Positions 1-5,255 of a stretch of 5,255 bases of DNA are shown piece by piece. The notes under the pieces are model-generated. The model was given only the letters and a program-made list of their open reading frames with translations. It was not told the DNA's origin and did no database searches. The stretch comes from Pseudomonadota bacterium. GTDB lineage: Bacteria; Pseudomonadota; Alphaproteobacteria; Rhizobiales; Xanthobacteraceae. A program made the translations under genes and the position numbers. Within the stretch, counting starts at the first letter, position 1. The number at the start of each line of letters is the position of its first letter. The stretch lies in contig JAEZEU010000252.1 in assembly GCA_023432885.1 (NCBI GenBank), positions 1-5,255 on the forward strand, read 5' to 3'.

Positions 1-923
1 GCGGGCTTAAGGTACTTGCGCGGATCGAACTCCTCCGGATTGTCCTTCAGCACCTTGCGGATCTGGCCGGTCATCGCCATGCGGTTATCGGTGTCGATGT
101 TGATCTTGCGCACGCCATTCTTGATGCCGCGCTGGATTTCCGCAACCGGCACGCCCCAGGTCGGCTTCATCTTGCCGCCGTTGGCGTTGATGATGTCCTG
201 CAAGTCCTGCGGCACGGACGAAGAGCCGTGCATGACTAGATGCGTGTTCGGCAGCTTGCGGTGAATCTCCTCGATCACGTTCATGGCGAGGATGTCGCCG
301 TCGGGCTTGCGCGTGAACTTGTAGGCGCCGTGCGAAGTGCCCATGGCAATCGCCAGCGCGTCGACCTTGGTCTCCTTGACGAACTTCACGGCCTCGTCGG
401 GATTGGTCAGCAACTGGTCGTGCGACAGCTTGCCTTCGGCGCCGTGGCCGTCTTCCTTGTCGCCCATGCCGGTCTCAAGCGAGCCGAGCACCCCGAGCTC
501 TCCTTCCACCGAGATGCCGCCTAGATGGGCCATTTCGGTGACCTTCTTCGTCACGCCGACATTGTAATCCCAGTCGCCGGGAGTCTTGCCGTCGGCCTTC
601 AGCGAGCCGTCCATCATCACAGAGGTGAAGCCGGCCTGGATCGCGGTCATGCAGGTGGCGGGCTCGTTGCCGTGGTCGAGATGAACGCAGACCGGAATCT
701 GCGGATAGATTTCGGTGACCGCGTCCATCATGTGGCGGAGCATGACGTCGTTGGCGTAGGAGCGCGCGCCGCGCGATGCCTGGATGATGACAGGCGCATC
801 GAGGCTGGACGCTGCGTCCATGATCGCCAGCGCCTGCTCCATGTTGTTGATGTTGAAAGCTGGCACTCCGTAATCGTGTTCCGCCGCGTGATCGAGCAAT
901 TGACGCAACGTGATGCGGGCCAT
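1..923 (-). CDS. fba: Class II fructose-1,6-bisphosphate aldolase, 3' end cut by window edge
   Basis: Cytosolic zinc-dependent aldolase that reversibly splits fructose 1,6-bisphosphate into dihydroxyacetone phosphate and glyceraldehyde 3-phosphate; in Calvin-cycle organisms the same family (CbbA) also makes sedoheptulose 1,7-bisphosphate. The frame is open for 307 full codons to the left edge. Visible motifs are HLDHG at residues 81-85 (family catalytic Asp83, zinc ligand His84), VEGELG at 139-144 (metal-site Glu142), GTSHGAYKF at 195-203 (zinc ligand His198), HGSSS at 232-236 (His232) and the phosphate-binding NIDTD at 275-279. These mark class II, not the Schiff-base class I enzyme. Relatives have about 350-360 residues, so roughly 50 C-terminal residues are missing. 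I chose ATG 923 because the protein then begins MARITLRQLLDHAAE as in relatives; GGAG at 934-937 lies 10 bases upstream. An in-frame ATG at 956 would add 11 residues. It is last of the four co-directional genes, 58 bases after pgk. The residues given roles are from family knowledge. Confidence 0.97.
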   Translation of the reverse strand, partial: MARITLRQLLDHAAEHDYGVPAFNINNMEQALAIMDAASSLDAPVIIQASRGARSYANDVMLRHMMDAVTEIYPQIPVCVHLDHGNEPATCMTAIQAGFTSVMMDGSLKADGKTPGDWDYNVGVTKKVTEMAHLGGISVEGELGVLGSLETGMGDKEDGHGAEGKLSHDQLLTNPDEAVKFVKETKVDALAIAMGTSHGAYKFTRKPDGDILAMNVIEEIHRKLPNTHLVMHGSSSVPQDLQDIINANGGKMKPTWGVPVAEIQRGIKNGVRKINIDTDNRMAMTGQIRKVLKDNPEEFDPRKYLKP

Positions 924-947
924 GTGTCCTGTACTCCGGGTCTGCTG

Positions 948-966
948 GCGCGCCATTGCGGCGCGC
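948..966. other. Perfect GC-rich hairpin in the pgk-fba spacer
   Basis: GCGCGCC (948-954) and GGCGCGC (960-966) are exact reverse complements around the five-base loop ATTGC. The hairpin starts 15 bases past the pgk stop codon in transcription order and ends 24 bases before the fba start. No T-run follows it on the transcribed strand, so it is not a standard intrinsic terminator. An RNA stability or processing element between two cistrons is possible, but that is inference. The palindrome itself is certain; a function is not. Confidence 0.5.
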
Positions 967-981
967 GGATTCCAATCTGTG

Positions 982-2178
982 TTAGCGTGTTCTCAAAACT
1001 TCGACGCCGGGCAATGGTTTCCCTTCCATCCATTCAAGGAATGCGCCGCCTGCGGTCGAAACGTAGGAAAAGTCGCCGGCAACTCCGGCCTGGTTGAGGG
1101 CCGCGACGGTGTCGCCGCCGCCGGCGACCGAGATCAGTTTTTTCGCCTTGGTTCGCGCAGCCGCATGGCGCGCCGAGATTACCGTGCTGCGGTCGAACGG
1201 GGCCATTTCGAAGGCGCCGAGCGGACCGTTCCACACCAGTGTCGCCGCATCGTCGATCGCCGCGTGAATGCGCGAGATCGACTGCGGGCCGACGTCTAGG
1301 ATCATGCCTTCGGGAGGTATCGCATCGAGCCCATAGGCATGCGACGGCGCGTTGGCCGCGAAGTGATAGGCAACGACGGCATCCACGGGCAGGATGATGG
1401 CGCAGTTGGAGGCGGCTGCCTTCTCCAGGATGCGCAGCGCCGTCGGGGCCAGATCTTTTTCGCAGAGCGATTTACCGACAGCGACGCCCTGCGCATTCAG
1501 GAATGTGTTGGCCATGCCGCCGCCGATCACGAGCGCATCGACCTTGGTGACGAGATTTTCCAAGAGGTCGATCTTGGTCGATACTTTCGCTCCGCCGATG
1601 ATGGCGATCACAGGCTTGGTCGGCGCTTCCAGCGCCTTGGTAAGGGCATCGAGCTCGGCCTGCATGGTTCGCCCGGCATAGGCCGGCAGCTTGTGGCCGA
1701 GGCCCTCCGTCGAAGCGTGCGCGCGGTGCGCGGCGGAGAAGGCGTCGTTGACCCAGATATCGCCGAGCTTTGCCAGCTCCGCGACAAAGGCGGGGTCGTT
1801 CCTTTCCTCCTCCTTGTGGAAGCGGGTGTTTTCGAGGCAGAGGATGTCGCCGTCCTTCAGCGCATTGACGGCTTTCGCGGCGGGCTCGCCGACGCAATCC
1901 TCGGCGAACGCAACCGGCCTGTTGATCACTTTGGAGAGCGCTTCCGCCACGGGCTTCAGCGACTCCTTGGGATCGCGGCCCTTGGGCCGGCCGAAATGCG
2001 CGAGCAGGATGACCTTGCCGCCTTTGTCCGCGATTTCCTTGATCGTCGGCGCGACGCGCTCAAGGCGTGTGGCGTCGGTGACGCGGCCGTTCTCCATGGG
2101 AACGTTGAGGTCGATGCGCAGCAGCACGCGTTTGCCCTTCACGTCGACGTCATCGAGGGTGCGGAAGGATTTTGTCAT
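982..2178 (-). CDS. pgk: Phosphoglycerate kinase
   Basis: Cytosolic monomeric kinase that reversibly passes the acyl phosphate of 1,3-bisphosphoglycerate to ADP, giving 3-phosphoglycerate and ATP; it runs in reverse in gluconeogenesis and the Calvin cycle. The 398-residue product is of normal length. In the N-terminal (phosphoglycerate-binding) domain I see LLRIDLNVP at 19-27 (Arg21, Asp23, Asn25), HFGRP at 61-65, LENTRF at 115-120 (Arg119) and NDAFSAAHRAHAS at 144-156 (Arg152). The hinge and C-terminal nucleotide-binding domain show GGAKVSTK at 195-202, VWNGPLGAFE at 315-324, the glycine-rich GGGDTVAAL at 353-361 and STAGGAFLE at 374-382. No frameshift or missing key residue is seen. ATG 2178 puts the RID motif at the usual distance from the N-terminus and has GGAG 10 bases upstream; the stop is TAA. 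It lies 113 bases after gap and 58 before fba, likely in one transcript. The spacer ahead of it carries a large palindromic repeat that may set its level relative to gap. Confidence 0.98.
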   Translation of the reverse strand: MTKSFRTLDDVDVKGKRVLLRIDLNVPMENGRVTDATRLERVAPTIKEIADKGGKVILLAHFGRPKGRDPKESLKPVAEALSKVINRPVAFAEDCVGEPAAKAVNALKDGDILCLENTRFHKEEERNDPAFVAELAKLGDIWVNDAFSAAHRAHASTEGLGHKLPAYAGRTMQAELDALTKALEAPTKPVIAIIGGAKVSTKIDLLENLVTKVDALVIGGGMANTFLNAQGVAVGKSLCEKDLAPTALRILEKAAASNCAIILPVDAVVAYHFAANAPSHAYGLDAIPPEGMILDVGPQSISRIHAAIDDAATLVWNGPLGAFEMAPFDRSTVISARHAAARTKAKKLISVAGGGDTVAALNQAGVAGDFSYVSTAGGAFLEWMEGKPLPGVEVLRTR

Positions 2179-2188
2179 GTTGCACTTT

Positions 2189-2192
2189 CTCC
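2189..2192 (-). promoter_or_regulatory. Likely pgk ribosome binding site abutting the palindromic repeat
   Basis: On the coding strand GGAG sits 10 bases before the pgk ATG. Its first G (position 2192) is also the last base of the 86-base palindromic element, so the site starts at the foot of that predicted stem. I see no better Shine-Dalgarno sequence nearer the start. If the RNA stem forms, ribosome access could be affected; this is inference. Confidence 0.6.
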
Positions 2193-2277
2193 GTCATGCC
2201 CGGGCCTGTCCGGGCCATCCGCGTCTTTCTCTTCGGCGGCCAAGACGTGGATGGCCGGGACGAGCCCGGCCATGACG
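2192..2277. repeat. REP-like palindromic intergenic element between gap and pgk
   Basis: Two 36-base arms, 2192-2227 and 2242-2277, are reverse complements at 31 of 36 positions around a 14-base centre. Both outer ends read CGTCATG when read inward. The right arm holds its own perfect nine-pair hairpin, ATGGCCGGG (2251-2259) with CCCGGCCAT (2265-2273) and the loop ACGAG; the left arm has a less perfect version. The element fills 86 of the 113 spacer bases, starting 14 bases after the gap stop. I recall near-identical palindromes (CGTCATGGCCGGGC type) scattered between genes in Bradyrhizobium and relatives, which would make this one copy of a dispersed, probably non-autonomous, repeat family. 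Only this copy is in the window, so dispersal rests on memory. It encodes no protein and has no T-tract typical of a terminator. Confidence 0.8.
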
Positions 2278-2291
2278 ACAACGGCTATAAG

Positions 2292-3299
2292 TTACAGCAG
2301 CTTGCCCATTGCGACGGCCGTGTCGGCCATGCGGTTGGAGAAGCCCCACTCATTGTCGTACCAGGCCATCACGCGCACGAGGTTGCCGTTCATGACCTTG
2401 GTCTGGTCCTCATGGAAGGTCGACGAATGCGGGTCGTGGTTGAAATCGATCGAGACGTTCGGCGCGCTGGTGTAGCCCAGAATGCCCTTGAGCTGCTGCT
2501 CGCTGGCGCGCTTCATCGCCGCGTTGATTTCCTTCGGATCGGTGTTGCGCTTGGCGACGATCTTGAGGTCGACAACCGAGACGTTCGGGGTCGGCACGCG
2601 GATCGCAACGCCGTCGAGCTTGCCCTTCAGTTCGGGGAGCACCAGGCCGATCGCCTTCGCGGCTCCCGTGGAGGTCGGGATCATCGACACTGCCGCAGCA
2701 CGGCCGCGGTAGAGATCCTTGTGCAGGGTGTCCAGCGTCGGCTGGTCGCCGGTATAGGCGTGGATCGTGGTCATGAAGCCGGTCTCGATACCGACCGTGT
2801 CGTTCAGCACCTTCGCCATCGGCGCAAGGCAGTTGGTGGTGCAGCTTCCGTTGGAGACGACGAGATGTTCCTTGGTCAGCCTGTCGTGGTTGACGCCGTA
2901 GACGATCGTCGCGTCGGCGTTGTCGGCGGGCGCCGAGACCAGCACGCGCTTGGCGCCAGCGGTCAGATGCGCGGAAGCCTTGTCCTTGGCGGTGAAGATG
3001 CCCGTGCATTCGAGCGCGATGTCGACGCCGAGCGCCTTCCACGGCAGCTTTGAGGGATCGCGCTCGGCGGAAACCTTGATCTTGCCGTTGCCGAGGCTGA
3101 TCGAGTCGCCCTCGACGGTCACGGTACCGGGGAACCGCCCATGGACGGAGTCGAAGCGGAGGAGATGAGCATTTGTCTCGACCGGGCCGAGATCGTTGAT
3201 GCCGACCACCTCGATGTCCTTGCGGCCGGACTCGGCGATGGCACGCAGCACGTTGCGGCCGATGCGGCCAAATCCGTTGATCGCGACGCGGACTGCCAT
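2292..3299 (-). CDS. gap: Type I glyceraldehyde-3-phosphate dehydrogenase
   Basis: Cytosolic homotetrameric family enzyme that reversibly oxidises and phosphorylates glyceraldehyde 3-phosphate to 1,3-bisphosphoglycerate, the substrate of the next gene's product. The 335-residue length is typical. The N-terminal Rossmann domain opens with NGFGRIGR at 8-15 and IND at 34-36; the catalytic domain has SCTTNCLAP at 152-160 (nucleophile Cys153), His180 in TTIHAYTGDQ, and PTSTGAAKAI shortly after. The near-C-terminal WYDNEWGFSNRM is also family-standard. The position equivalent to Pro188 of the Bacillus enzyme is Leu192, and Leu37 follows the Asn-Asp pair. Chloroplast NADP-using forms usually have Ser and Thr at these two sites, so NAD use is likelier here, though not proved. 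There is no CP12-like tail. ATG 3299 gives the expected MAVRVAINGFGRIG start and has a strong AGAAGGAG (3308-3315) eight bases upstream; the stop is TAA. It follows tkt by 150 bases. Confidence 0.98.
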   Translation of the reverse strand: MAVRVAINGFGRIGRNVLRAIAESGRKDIEVVGINDLGPVETNAHLLRFDSVHGRFPGTVTVEGDSISLGNGKIKVSAERDPSKLPWKALGVDIALECTGIFTAKDKASAHLTAGAKRVLVSAPADNADATIVYGVNHDRLTKEHLVVSNGSCTTNCLAPMAKVLNDTVGIETGFMTTIHAYTGDQPTLDTLHKDLYRGRAAAVSMIPTSTGAAKAIGLVLPELKGKLDGVAIRVPTPNVSVVDLKIVAKRNTDPKEINAAMKRASEQQLKGILGYTSAPNVSIDFNHDPHSSTFHEDQTKVMNGNLVRVMAWYDNEWGFSNRMADTAVAMGKLL

Positions 3300-3367
3300 G
3301 CTGGATTCTCCTTCTAAAAGCTGATGCCGCCCCGCGGGATTGCCCTCGCGAAGTTTTTACGGCGGAA

Positions 3368-3386
3368 CGCCCGGTTCTGCCGGGCG
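3368..3386. other. Perfect GC-rich hairpin in the tkt-gap spacer
   Basis: CGCCCGG (3368-3374) and CCGGGCG (3380-3386) pair exactly around a five-base loop. It lies 63 bases past the tkt stop and 68 bases before the gap start in transcription order. Downstream on the coding strand comes TTCCGCCGTAAAAAC, not a T-run, so a classical terminator is unlikely. It could be an RNA stability element or part of the gap leader. The CCCGG/CCGGG core resembles the inner stem of the larger repeat between gap and pgk, but the likeness is short. Confidence 0.5.
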
Positions 3387-3407
3387 GGGACGGTCAAGAT
3401 GGGAAAG

Positions 3408-3436
3408 TTCCTAGTCCCTTTTCCCCGCAATCTCAA
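3408..3436 (-). promoter_or_regulatory. Weak candidate sigma-70-type promoter upstream of gap
   Basis: On the coding strand, TTGAGA (3431-3436, five of six to TTGACA) is followed after exactly 17 bases by TAGGAA (3408-3413, three of six to TATAAT). Transcription from here would give a gap leader of about 100 bases containing the 3368-3386 hairpin. The -10 match is poor and such pairs arise by chance, so this is only a pointer that the 150-base spacer, the widest here, could hold a second promoter for gap-pgk-fba. Confidence 0.2.
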
Positions 3437-3449
3437 CCAAATCAGTCCC

Positions 3450-5255
3450 TCAGCCCAAGCGTTTCAGGGCAGCGTTAACCGCAGCCTCGGCGGTAATGCC
3501 AAAGTGCTTGAAAAGGTCCTTGGCTGGCGCGCTGGCGCCGAATCCGTGCATCCCGATAAATTCACCATCGTGGCCGATGACCGCATCCCAGCCCCAGCGC
3601 ACGGCCGCCTCGATGGCGATCTTGACCGGTGCGTTACCGATAATGGCCCTTTGGCGCTCAGCCGGCTGGGCTAGCAACAGCTCCAGCGCGGGCACCGACA
3701 CCACCCGCGACGGGATGCCGCACTCGGCAAGCTGCTTCTGGGCATTAACCGCGATCTCGACCTCGGAGCCTGAAGCGAACAGCGAAACCTTGGCCTCGCC
3801 CTGGGCTGCAACCAGCTCGTAAGCGCCGTGCGCGCAAGGGTTGTCGTTCGGCGCCGTAGTGCGGAGCTGCGGCAGGTTCTGCCTGGTCAGCGCCAGCACC
3901 GTCGGGCCGTCGATGCGGTTCAGCGCCAGTTCCCAGCACTCCGCTACCTCGATGGCGTCGCAGGGCCGGAACACGCGCATGTTGGGCATGGCACGCAGCG
4001 CCGAGAGATGCTCGACCGGCTGGTGGGTGGGGCCGTCCTCGCCGAGACCGATGGAATCGTGCGTCATCACATAGATCACGCCGGTGCCCATCAGCGCGGA
4101 GAGCCGCATCGCGCCGCGAGCGTAATCGGTGAACACCAGGAAGGTCGCGCCGTTCGGCGCAAACCCACCATGCAGGAAAATGCCGTTCATGGCCGCTGCC
4201 ATGCCATGCTCGCGCACGCCATAATGGATGAAGCGGCCCTTCGGAGTTTTGTGCGTGAAGGCGACCGCCGATTTCGCCTTGTTATTGTTGGAGCCGGTGA
4301 GGTCCGCGGAGCCTGCGACGAATTCCGGCATGGCCTCGACGATCACATCGATCGCGGCTTCCGAAGATTTGCGCGTGGCGGCGGTCATCGGCTTTTCCAG
4401 CAGCGCCTTCTTGTGCGCGCGCAGGGCTTTTGCGAGACCGGCCGGCCGCTCATGGCGTATGCGGCGCATGAATTCGTTCTGCTTGCGGTTCGAAAGCGTC
4501 GCGAACGCTTCCTGCCATTCCTTGCGAGCCGCCGCGCCGCGCTCGCCCGCCGCGCGCCAGGCCTTCAGCACGTCATCCGGCACCGAGAACGGTTCGAGCG
4601 AGATGCCGAGCTTCTCCTTGGCCCCTTTCAGCTCTTCGACGCCCAGCGCCTCACCATGGACCTTCGCGGTGCCGGCCTTGTGCGGTGCGCCATAGCCGAT
4701 TGTGGTCTTGCAGGCGATCAGCGAGGGTTTGCCGGACTTCTGCGCACGCGCGATCGCGGCAGCAATGGCGTTCTGATCCTGGCCGTCGATCAACTCGGCA
4801 GCCCAGCCGGCCGACTTGAAGCGCTTCACCTGGTCGACCGAGTCGGCAATCGAGGTCGGGCCGTCGATGGAAATGCCGTTGTCATCGTAGAGTACGATCA
4901 GCTTGTTGAGCCGCCACACGCCGGCCATCGCGATCGCTTCCTGCGAAATCCCTTCCATCAGGTCGCCGTCGGACACCAGCACATAGGTATGGTGATTGAC
5001 GACCTTCTTGGAGAATTCTGCCGCCAGCATCTTCTCCGCTAGCGCCATGCCTACCGCGGTCGCAATGCCCTGGCCGAGCGGGCCGGTGGTGGTCTCGACG
5101 CCGGAGGTCTCGAAATTTTCCGGATGGCCCGGCGTTTTGGAGCCGAGTTGGCGGAAATTCCTGATCTGATCGAGCGTCATGTCCTTGTTGCCCGTCAGAT
5201 AAAGCAGCGCATAGAGCAGCATCGAGCCGTGCCCCGCCGAGAGCACGAAGCGGTC
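3450..5255 (-). CDS. tkt: Transketolase, 5' end cut by window edge
   Basis: Cytosolic thiamine-diphosphate enzyme that moves two-carbon ketol units between ketose and aldose phosphates in the non-oxidative pentose phosphate pathway and the Calvin cycle. The frame is open to the right edge, giving 601 residues from DRFVLSAGHGS; family members have about 660-670, so roughly 60 N-terminal residues and the true start are outside. The GTG at 5244-5246 is an internal Val codon, not a start. Counting from the first visible residue: GHGS at 8-11, GPLGQG at 58-63, the cofactor/metal motif DGDLMEG at 96-102 with Asn126 in YDDNG, VHG near 199-201, GSADLTGSNN at 315-324, and REHG at 348-351 with the family catalytic Glu349. 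The order is cofactor-binding domain, pyrimidine-binding domain, then C-terminal domain ending in IGMHGFGASAPAKDLF. This separates it from DXP synthase and from split transketolases. The stop is TGA. It leads the visible gene set; its promoter lies outside. Confidence 0.97.
   Translation of the reverse strand, partial: DRFVLSAGHGSMLLYALLYLTGNKDMTLDQIRNFRQLGSKTPGHPENFETSGVETTTGPLGQGIATAVGMALAEKMLAAEFSKKVVNHHTYVLVSDGDLMEGISQEAIAMAGVWRLNKLIVLYDDNGISIDGPTSIADSVDQVKRFKSAGWAAELIDGQDQNAIAAAIARAQKSGKPSLIACKTTIGYGAPHKAGTAKVHGEALGVEELKGAKEKLGISLEPFSVPDDVLKAWRAAGERGAAARKEWQEAFATLSNRKQNEFMRRIRHERPAGLAKALRAHKKALLEKPMTAATRKSSEAAIDVIVEAMPEFVAGSADLTGSNNNKAKSAVAFTHKTPKGRFIHYGVREHGMAAAMNGIFLHGGFAPNGATFLVFTDYARGAMRLSALMGTGVIYVMTHDSIGLGEDGPTHQPVEHLSALRAMPNMRVFRPCDAIEVAECWELALNRIDGPTVLALTRQNLPQLRTTAPNDNPCAHGAYELVAAQGEAKVSLFASGSEVEIAVNAQKQLAECGIPSRVVSVPALELLLAQPAERQRAIIGNAPVKIAIEAAVRWGWDAVIGHDGEFIGMHGFGASAPAKDLFKHFGITAEAAVNAALKRLG

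Noticed and set aside
475..975. Minus-strand frame overlapping fba in another register
   Set aside because: The true fba frame in the same region carries every class II aldolase motif without a stop; this frame yields Arg/His-rich sequence with no family features.
525..1097. Plus-strand open frame of 190 codons opposite fba and the end of pgk
   Set aside because: It is antisense to two conserved genes, and no domain or convincing ribosome site supports it.
2192..2277. Intrinsic terminator after gap, or an insertion sequence
   Set aside because: The element lacks a terminal T-tract on either side, encodes no transposase, and I see no clear target-site duplication around it; a REP-like repeat fits better.
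1339..2475. Plus-strand open frame of 378 codons opposite pgk and running across the repeat into the end of gap
   Set aside because: It crosses two conserved genes and the palindromic element, shows no known motif, and is explained by GC-rich codon bias producing few stops on the opposite strand.
2172..3053. Plus-strand open frame of 293 codons opposite gap
   Set aside because: It is antisense to an intact gap gene, has low-complexity Arg/Val/Asp-rich translation, no family resemblance, and begins inside the repeat region.
3368..3386. Intrinsic terminator after tkt
   Set aside because: The stem is strong, but no T-run follows on the coding strand, and the plus strand after the stem is also G-rich.
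3828..5042. Plus-strand open frame of 404 codons opposite tkt
   Set aside because: It lies wholly opposite a well-supported transketolase frame. Its translation is rich in Arg, Gly, His and Val with no recognisable domain, as expected from the mirror image of GC-rich codons.

Overview
The window is an ordinary, well-conserved block of central carbon metabolism from a high-GC alphaproteobacterium. The best guess is the Bradyrhizobium / Rhodopseudomonas / Nitrobacter group (Nitrobacteraceae). That rests on the gene order, the protein sequences, the strong G/C preference at third codon positions, and a palindromic intergenic repeat beginning CGTCATG of a kind I remember from Bradyrhizobium genomes. 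The taxonomic call is from memory and no search was run.

All four genes lie on the minus strand, so transcription runs from high to low coordinates: transketolase (tkt, 5' end cut off by the right edge) -> glyceraldehyde-3-phosphate dehydrogenase (gap) -> phosphoglycerate kinase (pgk) -> class II fructose-bisphosphate aldolase (fba, 3' end cut off by the left edge). The spacers are 150, 113 and 58 bases. About 94% of the window is coding and no stretch over 300 bases lacks a gene. I see no tRNA, rRNA, CRISPR array, insertion sequence or phage gene.

The enzymes are linked. Transketolase exchanges two-carbon units and yields or consumes glyceraldehyde 3-phosphate. Gap and Pgk interconvert that triose phosphate with 3-phosphoglycerate. 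Aldolase joins or splits triose phosphates and fructose 1,6-bisphosphate. The set serves lower glycolysis, gluconeogenesis, the non-oxidative pentose phosphate pathway and, if the organism fixes CO2, the Calvin cycle. No RuBisCO, phosphoribulokinase or CbbR gene is visible, so the window cannot show whether this is a dedicated Calvin-cycle (cbb) set.

The only structure beyond the genes is in the spacers. Each has a GC-rich perfect inverted repeat with a five-base loop and no T-tract on the coding strand. The gap-pgk spacer is almost filled by an 86-base palindromic element whose edge supplies the first base of the likely pgk ribosome binding site. The fba leader hairpin carries an alternative in-frame ATG. 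I found no convincing undescribed system.
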